Assembly (NCBI RefSeq): GCF_010587385.1
Contig: NZ_CP047476.1
Location: 248,001 to 312,000 of the forward strand
From: Vibrio astriarenae
Lineage (GTDB): Bacteria > Pseudomonadota > Gammaproteobacteria > Enterobacterales > Vibrionaceae
Direction: 5' to 3'
DNA: 64,000 nucleotides
The notes below the pieces were generated by a model that had not been told where the DNA came from, did not search any database, and was given only the letters and a program-made list of their open reading frames with translations. Below are positions 16,647 to 24,790 of the stretch, in pieces. Within the stretch, counting starts at the first letter, position 1. Each line of letters starts with the position of its first letter. The position numbers and the translations under genes were made by a program.

Positions 16647-18185
16647 CTATAAAATATCGATGGGTACAACCCGACGTAGTTTGACGCCGATACGCTTGGT
16701 TAAGTTAATCTCTTTATCAGGATTAAAATCTTCCGTGATACGCCATGCGTTTTCTGGCTCCATCTCAATATTAATCGACAGATTCAGTTCTTTCGTAATG
16801 ATATCTGAATAAATAACGGTGAAGCTTTCTGTGTTGAGATTGGCACTGCGTGGATCAAAGTTATAAGTCCCGACCACCGAAATCTCGTCATCAATGGTCA
16901 TCGTTTTTGCATGGAGACCAAAGATAGGCTGGGTGGGTAAGCGCTTAAACATATGATCGGTCATCACACGCTGGCGAACCTGAGCATCAGGTTTGAACTC
17001 GTAGATTTCAACGCCCGTTTTCAGTAGGGCTTTACGTGTACGCTGATAGCCACTAAATGCTTCAAGATTGTCGTTGGAAGCGAGGCTATTAGTGAGAATT
17101 TTCACTTCGATTCCGTCGTCCACAAGCTCTTTGAGGAAGACTCTATCCTCTTTAGTGGTGATGAGGTAGGGCGTCTGAATCAAGATGCTTTTCTTAGCAC
17201 TGCTAGCCAGTTCAGCCAGCTTACTTTGGGTGAGACTACCGCCACCAAGGAAGGTTTTACCGTCGTTTTTACCCGGAATATCTGAGATATATTCGATGCG
17301 TTCGACAAACTGGAATTTACCTTCTTCCATGAGTTGATTGAAAGTGTCAGGCACCTTTGCGATCTCATTGATGATCACGGGATGGAAGTTTTCAGGGTCG
17401 CACGCATAGCTGTGCAAACGAGAGAAGTCGGGGTTTTCTGAATATGGATTGTCTTTCACTAACTCAGCGACAGGCACGCTCAGTTCAAATGCCCAATAGT
17501 CATCAAAGGACGCGTTCACTTCGTCAACCACCGAACCGACTAGAAATACGTCACGGTCTCGGAAGTTGTATTCGTGGTCAAAACCGAAATATTCATCAGC
17601 AATATTACGACCACCCGTAATCGCAACTTGGTCATCCACCACAAACACTTTATTATGCATGCGTTGGTTCAAACCATGAAAATCCGTGACTAACGTAAAC
17701 ACTTTTTGAGCAAGGTTTTTACCGATGTTCACATTAGGGTTGTAGATCTTAATCTCGATATTTTCATGAGCATCCAACATCAATAGTTCGTCACCGCGCG
17801 CTTCAAGCATAATGTCATCAACGAGCACACGAACATTAACCCCACGCTCTGCTGCTCTTACAAGGTAATCGGTGGCAATTAAACCCACATTATCAACAGA
17901 GAATATGAAGTATTGAATGTCGATGCTTTTCTCGGCTCGCTCTGTCAGCCAAGCGCGAGACATCATCGCCTCTGCACCTTGTTCAAGTACATAGACGCCA
18001 GACCGAGTCTCTAGCTGCGCTTGGTAGGGCAGAATGAAGTCTGAAAGGGGAGTGACCTCAACTGCTGGCTGATCGGCGCAATGGTCTTTTGCCGCAATCG
18101 GTACACTATCTGGTGCTTCCTGGCAGCCCACAAGACTAACAACCGCAGAAAAGAGAAGAATCCAGCTCGATTTGGTGATGTTCAT
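16647..18185 (-). CDS. Phospholipase D family lipoprotein (cardiolipin-synthase-like)
   Basis: About 512 residues with an N-terminal lipobox (SAVVSLVGC), so it is predicted to be a membrane-anchored periplasmic lipoprotein. Two HKD motifs are present: HNKVFVVDDQVAITGGRN near residue 190 and HAKTMTIDDEISVVGTYNFDPRS near 430, with two GRN/YNFD signatures, as in the ClsC/YmdC-type PLD proteins. I chose the ATG eight bases after AAAGAGA; two upstream in-frame ATGs lack ribosome sites. Likely a phosphatidyltransferase or phospholipase on envelope lipids. The gene is monocistronic. Confidence 0.9.
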   Translation of the reverse strand: MNITKSSWILLFSAVVSLVGCQEAPDSVPIAAKDHCADQPAVEVTPLSDFILPYQAQLETRSGVYVLEQGAEAMMSRAWLTERAEKSIDIQYFIFSVDNVGLIATDYLVRAAERGVNVRVLVDDIMLEARGDELLMLDAHENIEIKIYNPNVNIGKNLAQKVFTLVTDFHGLNQRMHNKVFVVDDQVAITGGRNIADEYFGFDHEYNFRDRDVFLVGSVVDEVNASFDDYWAFELSVPVAELVKDNPYSENPDFSRLHSYACDPENFHPVIINEIAKVPDTFNQLMEEGKFQFVERIEYISDIPGKNDGKTFLGGGSLTQSKLAELASSAKKSILIQTPYLITTKEDRVFLKELVDDGIEVKILTNSLASNDNLEAFSGYQRTRKALLKTGVEIYEFKPDAQVRQRVMTDHMFKRLPTQPIFGLHAKTMTIDDEISVVGTYNFDPRSANLNTESFTVIYSDIITKELNLSINIEMEPENAWRITEDFNPDKEINLTKRIGVKLRRVVPIDIL

Positions 18186-18582
18186 CAACATATTCTCTTT
18201 GTAAAAAAAGATGTATTTAAGTGCATTATACAAATTAAGTGATTAATCCCAAATTGTTCTCGCTTCCAAGTATCTATCTGATTTGGTTGCAAAAAAGATC
18301 AAACCAAGTTGTGACTGTTGTTCACCATATCACGATGAAAAGCAGAAAGGTTAGTAACGCTGAAATTACTTTTGACTTTCTTTTGGATAGAAATGAGTTT
18401 TGGAGAACTAAGTATTTGCAAATCTCGAATTAGCATAACCCTGGAAAATCACTAAGCTAACATGGTGCACATCACTACCTCGCTTTCACACAAATCTGGC
18501 ATTGATGAATGCCAGAAGCTATCGATATACACACCAATATATTGTATTATTACATTTGTATTTATACTTATTAGGATTTTCT
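18186..18582. other. Intergenic region, nothing recognised
   Basis: Divergent space between the PLD lipoprotein and a small gene. A short open frame within it has no ribosome site and atypical composition, so I leave it out. Promoters for both neighbours are expected here. Confidence 0.4.
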
Positions 18583-18786
18583 ATGTCGATTCACGAATTT
18601 TCGAATAAGGACGTTACCGCTGAGCATGTGATTTTAGCTCAAGCAATACTAGCAGGGACTGCTCAAGGTGATAAAAGTAAAGCACAGCGCTTTATGAATT
18701 TTGTAAATGAGATTCCCGATGCGCCGACTTTGCAAAGCCTGATTCCAAGCTTTAGTAAATTTATGAAGCGCTTTAAAGCCAGCTGA
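18583..18786 (+). CDS. Hypothetical small protein (67 aa)
   Basis: A 67-residue soluble protein starting MSIHEFSNKDVTAEHV with AGGA nine bases before the ATG; the frame is open upstream but that part is not protein-like. It appears all helical (AQAILAGTAQGDKSKAQRFMNFVNE... PSFSKFMKRFKAS) with a basic C-terminus. I do not recognise the family. It is flanked by intergenic space on the left and a convergent gene on the right. Confidence 0.6.
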   Translation: MSIHEFSNKDVTAEHVILAQAILAGTAQGDKSKAQRFMNFVNEIPDAPTLQSLIPSFSKFMKRFKAS

Positions 18787-18983
18787 CATTCAGATTACGT
18801 TACACAGGGATGTGTAATTAAGATCACCTATTCCCCCTAACCACTACCTACTTTTAAACTCTATTTGACACTATGTTCGCTCTATGTCTAGTCATTGTTG
18901 TCGGAGGTCAATAGAGCTCAATTCACTTTTAAAAACGTTTCTGGACATAAACGATTTATGCCCCTAAGAAAAACCATTGGTAG

Positions 18984-19364
18984 TTATGGATTGCCTCGTT
19001 CTAGAAGGATTTCTTTCAGGACGAACATTCCATTCAGTGCTGCTGGGAAACCTGCATATACTGACATCTGCAATATGACTTCCTTTAGCTCAGCTTCGGT
19101 GCACCCGACATTTAGGGCTGCATGTAGGTGAACTTTTAGTTGAGGTGCACAATTTCCCATTGCCGTTAATGCAGCAACTGTTGCAATTTCTCGCTCCTTC
19201 AAGCTCAGTCCTTCGCGGCTATATATATCCCCAAAAGGATACTCAATAGTAAATCTTGCTAAATCTGGACAAATGTCTTCCAAGCTTTCGATTACCTTTT
19301 GCCCTGCTTCACCATCGATTAGCGCTAACTTATCTAGGCCAATTTGATACCTTGAGTTACTCAT
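18984..19364 (-). CDS. Carboxymuconolactone decarboxylase family protein
   Basis: A 126-residue CMD-fold protein. It keeps the family core (LSLKEREIATVAALTAMGNCAPQLKVHLHAALNVGCTEAEL) with the REI acidic residue and HxxxALNVG helix. It lacks the CxxC redox pair of AhpD, so it belongs nearer the PcaC type or to uncharacterised CMD proteins often linked with aldehyde stress. Directly upstream are a MerR-type operator with 19-base spacer and the MerR gene on the same strand, so it is almost certainly the regulated target. Confidence 0.88.
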   Translation of the reverse strand: MSNSRYQIGLDKLALIDGEAGQKVIESLEDICPDLARFTIEYPFGDIYSREGLSLKEREIATVAALTAMGNCAPQLKVHLHAALNVGCTEAELKEVILQMSVYAGFPAALNGMFVLKEILLERGNP

Positions 19365-19394
19365 TACAAGTTCCTTATGTCATTGAATAACAAT

Positions 19395-19425
19395 AGGCTA
19401 ATCGTTAGAGTTAACTCTAAGTCAA
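19395..19425 (-). promoter_or_regulatory. MerR-type promoter/operator of the CMD gene
   Basis: On the minus strand a TTGACT -35 and a TAGCCT -10 are separated by 19 bases, longer than normal and typical of MerR-activated promoters. The spacer holds the perfect 16-base palindrome TTAGAGTTAACTCTAA (19405-19420). The -35 overlaps the stop codon of the merR gene. Confidence 0.85.
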
Positions 19426-19778
19426 GCTTTTAATTCACGCTCATAAAAGTCGATTTTTGCATCGAGAGCGGACAGGTGCCTCTCTTGCTTTTCGAGTTCT
19501 GCTTTGAGATAGATACGATGTTCTTCGAGCAACTCTTTCCTTGCTTCTAGGGTAGATTCCCCCTGATATCGCAGTTTTGAGTATTCCTTTATAGCATTTA
19601 GGGGCATGCCAGTTTCCTTGAGTCGGATAATAAATTGCATCCAATCAGTATCCTTATCGAGGTAAAGCCGCCGTCCGCTCGGATCTCGGTTAACGTTTCT
19701 TATCAAACCAATTTTTTCGTAATATCTCAGCGTGTAAGGTGATAGCCCAACTAGCTCAGAAAATCGCTTTATATCCAT
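19422..19778 (-). CDS. MerR-family transcriptional regulator
   Basis: A 118-residue MerR-type activator: N-terminal winged helix (DIKRFSELVGLSPYTLRYYEKIGLI, then RDPSGRRLY), followed by the long dimerisation helix (EARKELLEEHRIYLKAELEKQERHLSALDAKIDFYE). There are no conserved metal-binding cysteines, so it fits the AdhR/NmlR aldehyde-sensing type rather than a metal sensor. It is upstream of the CMD gene and separated from it by a MerR operator. Self-regulation is plausible but not visible. Confidence 0.92.
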   Translation of the reverse strand: MDIKRFSELVGLSPYTLRYYEKIGLIRNVNRDPSGRRLYLDKDTDWMQFIIRLKETGMPLNAIKEYSKLRYQGESTLEARKELLEEHRIYLKAELEKQERHLSALDAKIDFYERELKA

Positions 19779-19968
19779 ATCAAGGTCACTCTGATCACAT
19801 AGGTTCTATTATGCTACCCAGATAACTTATCTTAAGGCAATCCTGAACCATTCTTTGATGACACTAAGCATTGGTAACATAGTTTGGGGCATTTTCATGT
19901 TTCATACCCCGTCAGCAAGCCTCTAGAAAAAGTTGCTTAGAGTAATCACGTAAATTAGAAAATCGACT

Positions 19969-20337
19969 TCAATCTGGCTGTTCTCGTTCATCTAGCCAGC
20001 TAGATATATCTGCCAACCCCGCAAATGAACCATCATTCAAGCATCTATGGCTAACGTACTTTGGAACCACAACATCCAACCTCAACGCAACAAAGTCTGG
20101 GTGCTCTGAAATGATTTTAATGTACTGTTCAAGCCGACTCTCTGGTGTTGAGTCTCTTTGTAAATGCTTCTTGAGAGCCTCTTTAAACTTATGAATTTCT
20201 TCAGGAGAAACATCTTCTAGCTCTTCATGTTCAGAACACTTAAGTTCTTCATAAAGAACATCAGCCAGTTGCTTGTGGCTCCAACCTAAAGCATCCAACA
20301 TGAATCGAATTTGCTTTTGTTTTTGGGCTGTCCCCAT
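19969..20337 (-). CDS. Hypothetical protein with N-terminal HTH-like segment
   Basis: A 122-residue soluble protein. Residues 8-30 (KQIRFMLDALGWSHKQLADVLYEEL) look like a helix-turn-helix of the Xre type, followed by an acidic helix and a C-terminal half rich in V/L (HPDFVALRLDVVVPKYVS). It could be a DNA-binding adaptor, but no family was recognised. It opens the accessory stretch and is divergent from a pair of tiny genes. Confidence 0.65.
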   Translation of the reverse strand: MGTAQKQKQIRFMLDALGWSHKQLADVLYEELKCSEHEELEDVSPEEIHKFKEALKKHLQRDSTPESRLEQYIKIISEHPDFVALRLDVVVPKYVSHRCLNDGSFAGLADISSWLDEREQPD

Positions 20338-20411
20338 TTGTCCCCACCCTACTAGTTACGATGCACTGGTCTCAGCGGAGACGAGTAATCAATCAACGAA
20401 AAGGAAATATT

Positions 20412-20561
20412 ATGTCTAAAAACAAAGCACCAATGACCCCAGAAGCCGCTGCTCGTATTCAAGCGAATCAAGCAAAACAAAATGGTGGACAAGTTTCTAA
20501 AGATTCATTTGCTGCTCGCGCTCAACGCGCTGCTGCCAACAATCAGAAACAAGGGAAATAA
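20412..20561 (+). CDS. SMP-like small protein (49 aa)
   Basis: A 49-residue hydrophilic protein (MSKNKAPMTPEAAARIQANQ... ending AANNQKQGK) with AAGGAAA seven bases before the ATG. Its MTPEAAARIQ-S/AFAARAQRAA pattern resembles the seed-maturation-protein (SMP) domain found in some bacterial stress-linked small proteins. No membrane segment. Its stop lies inside the ribosome site of the next tiny gene, so the two are probably one transcript. Role unknown; protection of proteins during desiccation is only speculation from plant relatives. Confidence 0.68.
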   Translation: MSKNKAPMTPEAAARIQANQAKQNGGQVSKDSFAARAQRAAANNQKQGK

Positions 20562-20571
20562 GGAGCAACCC

Positions 20572-20652
20572 ATGGGCAAGCCAAATCCAAACTACCCAAG
20601 CAAAACTGGCGAACCTTCTGGCAAAGGTCGTGGTAACGCGCCCAAACGCTAG
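20572..20652 (+). CDS. Conserved-looking 26-residue microprotein
   Basis: A 26-codon gene with a near-perfect ribosome site (AAGGAG, six bases before ATG), ten bases after the SMP-like gene. The product begins MGKPNPNYPSKTGEPSG and ends RGNAPKR: rich in Gly, Pro, Lys and Asn, without hydrophobic core, so probably disordered and basic. The ribosome site and a closely following hairpin argue that it is real. I do not know a function. Confidence 0.6.
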   Translation: MGKPNPNYPSKTGEPSGKGRGNAPKR

Positions 20653-20661
20653 TAACACTTA

Positions 20662-20681
20662 GAGGCAGCATTTGCTGCCTC
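20662..20681. terminator. Hairpin terminator between convergent genes
   Basis: GAGGCAGC pairs perfectly with GCTGCCTC around an ATTT loop, right after the microprotein gene and before the stop of the convergent gene. T run is weak. Confidence 0.65.
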
Positions 20682-20695
20682 ACCTTCGATTCTGG

Positions 20696-21094
20696 TTAAA
20701 CGCACCCTTTAGCATTCTGCTTAAAGCGAAGCAAAAACTGCTGTTGATTCGATTTATAGTCTGAGTAGGTCAATGACTTTTCTGTTTCCTCAAGAGCACA
20801 TAAGCAAGCTTCTCGTTTACTCTCATACCAGCTCATCGACACAATATTCTTTGAAGAATTTACGCAGGTATCAATAATTGCGTACTCTACCTCTAAAGGG
20901 TAGCGTTCTTCTTCTAATGCGCCATTGACCTTGTAGCCTCCAATAAGCCCAACCGCTAATGCCGTACTAGCTGAAACGAAATTACGCTTGATAAACTTGA
21001 ACCCCTTAAACGACTTCTCACACTCTTTACACGCGATATTTTCTGCAAATTCAATGTCATTATCTGTCTGGCAATGCGGGCACTCTATCTTCAT
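20696..21094 (-). CDS. Zinc-ribbon membrane protein, hypothetical
   Basis: A 132-residue protein with an N-terminal zinc ribbon (CPHC at residues 5-8, CKEC near 22-25), a hydrophobic segment (ASTALAVGLIGGY, residues 42-54) and a hydrophilic C-terminal region with four more cysteines, rather Vibrio-specific in feel. The single hydrophobic stretch could anchor it in the inner membrane. No family was recognised beyond the zinc ribbon. It lies convergent to the SMP-like pair. Confidence 0.7.
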   Translation of the reverse strand: MKIECPHCQTDNDIEFAENIACKECEKSFKGFKFIKRNFVSASTALAVGLIGGYKVNGALEEERYPLEVEYAIIDTCVNSSKNIVSMSWYESKREACLCALEETEKSLTYSDYKSNQQQFLLRFKQNAKGCV

Positions 21095-21465
21095 AATATT
21101 TAACTAACTTATCGCGTTATCGTGATTGTAAGCGCCCCACGCTCCCGAGTGGTGAGGGTACATTTGGGCTCCAGTAGTATGCTCTTTATTGTGAGCCGCA
21201 TGAGCAGAGGAAACAGTTTTAATTGAATACCCCAAACCGCCTGCTATTTGAACTCATCATTACACACTTTTTCGAGTACGTAAGTTATAAAAATCAACAA
21301 CATAGAACGACTATATCTAAATGTGATGAGTAACACATATTCCGATATGGTTAGATGATAAATCAATAACTTAAGAAGCACGTCGCATTAGTAGAGTATG
21401 GGAAAAAGCACTAAGAGTGTTCTCTCTCGCTTGAGCGAGTCAACTTGAAAAGGGGCAAACATGCG
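21095..21465. other. Intergenic region with hairpin and GGGGCA element
   Basis: Upstream promoter space of the zinc-ribbon gene. Near the right end is CTCGCTTGAGCGAG (21426-21439), a 6-base palindromic stem, then AAAAGGGGCAAAC (21448-21460), a member of the dispersed element discussed in the findings, directly at the 3' end of the acetyltransferase gene. Confidence 0.5.
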
Positions 21466-21945
21466 TTACAAGTCACTATTATCGAAAGACTGCTTAGGTC
21501 CAAGGGGTTGTGAAGATGACCAGCCTTCAGAGAATGCGCCCTCGGTATAGCTTGATATAGTCCTACGCCAAAAGCACTGAGCTACTTTGTTAGATTCTAG
21601 TTGCGAGACACTCCATCTTCCCCGGTGCTGCTGAAATACTTCTTGAGCAAAGTGAGTTGCTATACCCTTTCGCCTTTTTGAGCTCAAAATGAAGAACTCT
21701 GAGATTGAAAATTGGTTAGGAGTAATTTCTCGTACCAGAGCAAGCCCAATAGGCTCATCTTCGTGAAGACAGAGGTAAGCAAAGCGATCTTTATCAATCC
21801 AATATAGGTCGAAGTACTTTCCTAGGCTGTACAAACCTTTCTCATCTGGCCGCTCACCAGTATATGGCGACATATCATGCAAATAGGCTTGCATTAGGTC
21901 TTTGACGACATTTTTTGTTGAGTATTCAGACTTTAGCAATTTCAC
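21466..21945 (-). CDS. GNAT family N-acetyltransferase
   Basis: A 159-residue GNAT-fold enzyme. The acetyl-CoA loop is in SSKRRKGIATHFAQEVF (R/Q-x-x-G-x-A motif), preceded by the strand FSISEFFIL and followed by VSQLESNKVAQCFWRR. Substrate is not predictable. Deleted sequence closely related to its 3' third reappears at 30478-30570, so this gene family was duplicated within the region. It is a solitary minus-strand gene of the accessory stretch. Confidence 0.82.
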   Translation of the reverse strand: MKLLKSEYSTKNVVKDLMQAYLHDMSPYTGERPDEKGLYSLGKYFDLYWIDKDRFAYLCLHEDEPIGLALVREITPNQFSISEFFILSSKRRKGIATHFAQEVFQQHRGRWSVSQLESNKVAQCFWRRTISSYTEGAFSEGWSSSQPLGPKQSFDNSDL

Positions 21946-22049
21946 AGAGGTTCACCGATCTCATTTAATCCTAACTACGACTTGAACCCATAAGAAATGT
22001 TAAGTCAATTTGATTACTGCTCAAAGACCACATCCGTCGCAACTAACTT

Positions 22050-22070
22050 AAAAAGGGGCACTTCTGAGTT
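22050..22070 (-). repeat. GGGGCA-type element
   Basis: AAAAAGGGGCACTTCTGAGT lies just beyond the stop of the phosphoesterase gene. It closely matches the copy at 31335 (GGGGCACTTTCGAGTTAC) and others listed in the findings. Confidence 0.55.
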
Positions 22071-22108
22071 ACTCGTAGCAGAGTAATACAAGCGTGGCCA
22101 TGGACTCT

Positions 22109-22855
22109 CTATGAGCACTGCCCAGTGCGTAAACATTCCATCCAATCATTTCGATGTCTTGTCGAGGCGCAGTTTATGGCTTGCTCGTGATCGTAGCCGA
22201 CTCTGTGCAAAGATATGTCCCATTCGTTACCTTGTTTTTTTAGGATGGCATAGGAGGCTTTAGGTGTACTATTTTGAATCGTGTGCGGAACAGGATCCTC
22301 ATCAGCGTAGGCTTGGAGTCCAACACTACCTGGGTTAACAGCAATCTGCCCCGAAGATAAACTCAGTACACGCGGTGTGTGACTATGCCCACACAAAATT
22401 ATTTTTGAAGATACAGCTCCCAGCAGATCGAGAACCTCAGCTTCATCTCTAATTACCGCAGAGCCTGAAGAGATGTCTTCAAGCAGGTAGGTCAAATCGT
22501 CACTAGGTGTGCCGTGGCAAGCATAAATATCGTCATTGATTTCCAAATCGAAAGGTAGACTTTTCATCCACTCTATAGGCGTTTCACCCAAACTATCTAG
22601 AACAAACTTCATTGTAGGATTCGACGCAACTTCGGACTCGGTTGACTGGTATATTTGCCTATCCTGATTACCAGATATCGTTATGACATCTAAACCGCAT
22701 AAATAGTCAAATGTCTCTTTGGGTTCTATCGGCCCGTAAAAGATATCTCCAAGGTTAATAAAAGTAGCCACTCCTTTTGCATTAGCGTCTTCTACAACCG
22801 CTCGCAATGCATAAACATTGCTGTGAATATCAGAAATAACAGCATAAGACTCCAT
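22109..22855 (-). CDS. Calcineurin-like metallophosphoesterase (YfcE type)
   Basis: A 248-residue phosphoesterase with all metal motifs in order: DIHSN (residue 9), GDIFYGP (37), GNQD (62), CHGTP (114), GHSHTP (158), then NPGSVGLQ. These define the dimetal active site of MPP-fold phosphodiesterases, closest in layout to the YfcE/MJ0936 type. AGGAG precedes the start by seven bases. A separate minus-strand gene of the accessory stretch; the natural substrate is not predictable. Confidence 0.9.
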   Translation of the reverse strand: MESYAVISDIHSNVYALRAVVEDANAKGVATFINLGDIFYGPIEPKETFDYLCGLDVITISGNQDRQIYQSTESEVASNPTMKFVLDSLGETPIEWMKSLPFDLEINDDIYACHGTPSDDLTYLLEDISSGSAVIRDEAEVLDLLGAVSSKIILCGHSHTPRVLSLSSGQIAVNPGSVGLQAYADEDPVPHTIQNSTPKASYAILKKQGNEWDISLHRVGYDHEQAINCASTRHRNDWMECLRTGQCS

Positions 22856-23206
22856 TTACCACTCCTTGATACAGCCAACTAGACTCGAACAATATATACC
22901 AATTCTGAATAAAAATGCAATTCGACCAGTTTCATTCTCCGTTTGCTTCAGTGTAAACAGAAAAGCTCGAATTGCTAGCGACCAGTTTTTCGAGGAGGGA
23001 TACAGCACCCATTAGTTATACTTGGGCAAAGTCATCAGTAGCATGTTAAGTGGCTTGAGGCTGTAAACGCGTAATGGGGCATAGATGTGTTTAAACATAG
23101 CGTCTTATCGTAAACCTTACTCTATCTAAAAATGCTCTGTTTATGCTGGTTTTAATGCTAGGATACGCGCCCCTTAAATCAGCAATCAGAGCTATATCAT
23201 TTTCTA
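22856..23206. other. Intergenic region between divergent genes
   Basis: Holds the promoters of the phosphoesterase and lipoprotein genes and one more AATGGGGCATAG copy at 23073-23084. Nothing else recognised. Confidence 0.4.
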
Positions 23207-23701
23207 ATGAAACACCTATCTATACTTCTTCTTTCACTTGCCATTACTGCTTGCAGTTCTGAAAACACTGGACCTTCAGAACCGAGTCATTGCTCAGAGG
23301 GTAATGTGGTAAATTTTGACACCGAACGACAAGGCTATTCTTTTCTAGTAGAGAATTGCTTTGGTATGACCTACTTCAGTACAAATTATGGTCAATATAA
23401 AACTGACTGGATTGCTGCCTATGGTATGGATTTCCGCTACTGGACTGAAACATGGCAGTACCCTCGCAGTTTTATGGAAGAAAGTGATGAGATGGGAAAA
23501 CACTATTACCAAATGATTCCTAGTGGGTCGTGGGGCGGCTGGGTTTCAATTACGACAAACTACTATGATGGCTCGGAATACACTGACTATTACTCTCCTC
23601 GCTCAGAAGAATACAATCACTATCAAGTAATGACTGATAAAGAGCTCCATGAAGAGAGATTTAACATCGCATTAAAACATGCCGTGATTAACGAGATTTA
23701 A
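23207..23701 (+). CDS. Small lipoprotein, hypothetical
   Basis: A 164-residue protein with a type II signal peptide: MKHLSILLLSLAITACSS, lipobox LAITAC, cysteine at 16. The mature part is unusually rich in Tyr and Trp (WITTNYYDGSEYTDYYSP-like stretches) and has few charged clusters; three further cysteines. The residue after the lipid cysteine is serine, which predicts outer-membrane sorting. I do not recognise a family. A strong hairpin follows the stop. Confidence 0.75.
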   Translation: MKHLSILLLSLAITACSSENTGPSEPSHCSEGNVVNFDTERQGYSFLVENCFGMTYFSTNYGQYKTDWIAAYGMDFRYWTETWQYPRSFMEESDEMGKHYYQMIPSGSWGGWVSITTNYYDGSEYTDYYSPRSEEYNHYQVMTDKELHEERFNIALKHAVINEI

Positions 23702-23719
23702 AGAGAATTTGTAATATTT

Positions 23720-23749
23720 ACTCGTACTGATGTACTCATCAGTACGAGT
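23720..23749. terminator. Strong 13-bp hairpin
   Basis: ACTCGTACTGATG pairs perfectly with CATCAGTACGAGT around TACT, 18 bases after the lipoprotein stop. No T run follows, so it may be a 3'-end stabiliser or a processed terminator. Confidence 0.6.
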
Positions 23750-23923
23750 GCCCATAAATTCCACGCTTGATGAGAAAACCTACCTTATACTACTCATCCT
23801 CTTTGCAGTATTGACTAATCTAACTAAAACACAATGGGGCAATACAGTGATACCTTAGTTGCCAGAGGAGAGGGGGTTGGCTTTAAAATCGTAATAGGTA
23901 GTTTGATTTCCCAAACCCCGGCG

Positions 23924-24634
23924 TCAGTTCAGTTGTGACCGTTTAGATAACTCACAAAAGTGGCGCATCAAGTCCGCCAGTTCCTCTACACCATAGACAT
24001 GATAATCAGCTACGGTAGAGTTTATTTTTGACCTTTTACTGAACAGAACCGACTTCATGCCCGCCAATCTAGCACCTTCTACATCATGTAGGAGTGAATC
24101 ACCTATGTAGACAGCCCTTTCTGGTACAACATTAAGCCGATCTAAAATGCAACAGAAAACACTTGGATCTGGTTTGTACAATCCGATCTCTCCTGACACT
24201 AGGATTTGGTCGAAATATTGGTTTAACCTGGAAGAGACAATTCTGTTTCTTTGCTCACTTGGGTCGTAGGCGTTTGTGAGTAATCCAAGCTTAAAGCACT
24301 TTTGCAGCTTATGAAGGATATCTGGTACACCAGGAAAAGGCTCACAAGATCGAATTAACTCAGCTCTATAAATCTCAGTTACTGACTCATGCCAATCTAT
24401 GGAGAGACTGTCAAACGTCCGTTTAAGTCTAGTCCTATCCATTGATAGCGGATCTGCCTCTCCACGCTCAACAAGAGAATGAAAAGCGATAATCTCTTTG
24501 ACAGCAGTCGTCAGGAATTTTTCAAACGTAGTTTCCGTTGTTAACTTTGAGTGTAGCAGCTTGAGAATTTTGGTATCTGTATCAACAAAATCGACCAAGG
24601 TACCATCAAAGTCAAACACAATCGCATCAAACAC
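23924..24634 (-). CDS. HAD-family phosphatase
   Basis: A 236-residue haloacid-dehalogenase-fold hydrolase. Motif I DFDGTLVD (nucleophile Asp near residue 8), motif II LLTNAYDP (118), motif III lysine in GLYKPDPSVF (151) and motif IV IGDSLLHDVEGARLAGM (173) are all present, and the helical cap between motifs I and II puts it with the YjjG/phosphoglycolate phosphatase group. Substrate unknown. A GGGGCA element lies about 85 bases past the stop. Confidence 0.9.
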   Translation of the reverse strand: MFDAIVFDFDGTLVDFVDTDTKILKLLHSKLTTETTFEKFLTTAVKEIIAFHSLVERGEADPLSMDRTRLKRTFDSLSIDWHESVTEIYRAELIRSCEPFPGVPDILHKLQKCFKLGLLTNAYDPSEQRNRIVSSRLNQYFDQILVSGEIGLYKPDPSVFCCILDRLNVVPERAVYIGDSLLHDVEGARLAGMKSVLFSKRSKINSTVADYHVYGVEELADLMRHFCELSKRSQLN

Positions 24635-24739
24635 ATATTCCTCATCTTAGCTGAAGCCGACTCTTTTCAGATTACAGGCATGAGAAAAAGTAAGTCAATT
24701 TAGATTGTCATGGACTGGAGGTTAGATCGGTCGAAACTC

Positions 24740-24774
24740 ACCATGGGGCACAGGCTTTTCAGAAGAAAAGCCTG
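24740..24774 (-). terminator. Terminator hairpin joined to a GGGGCA element
   Basis: CAGGCTTTTC pairs with GAAAAGCCTG around AGAA (24751-24774) right after the integrase stop on the minus strand; it runs directly into a GGGGCA element at 24745. Confidence 0.65.
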
Positions 24775-24790
24775 TAGCAGCTCCTGTCTG

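Noticed and set aside
18239..18433. 64-codon frame next to the PLD lipoprotein
   Set aside because: Divergent promoter space, no ribosome site, unusual composition.
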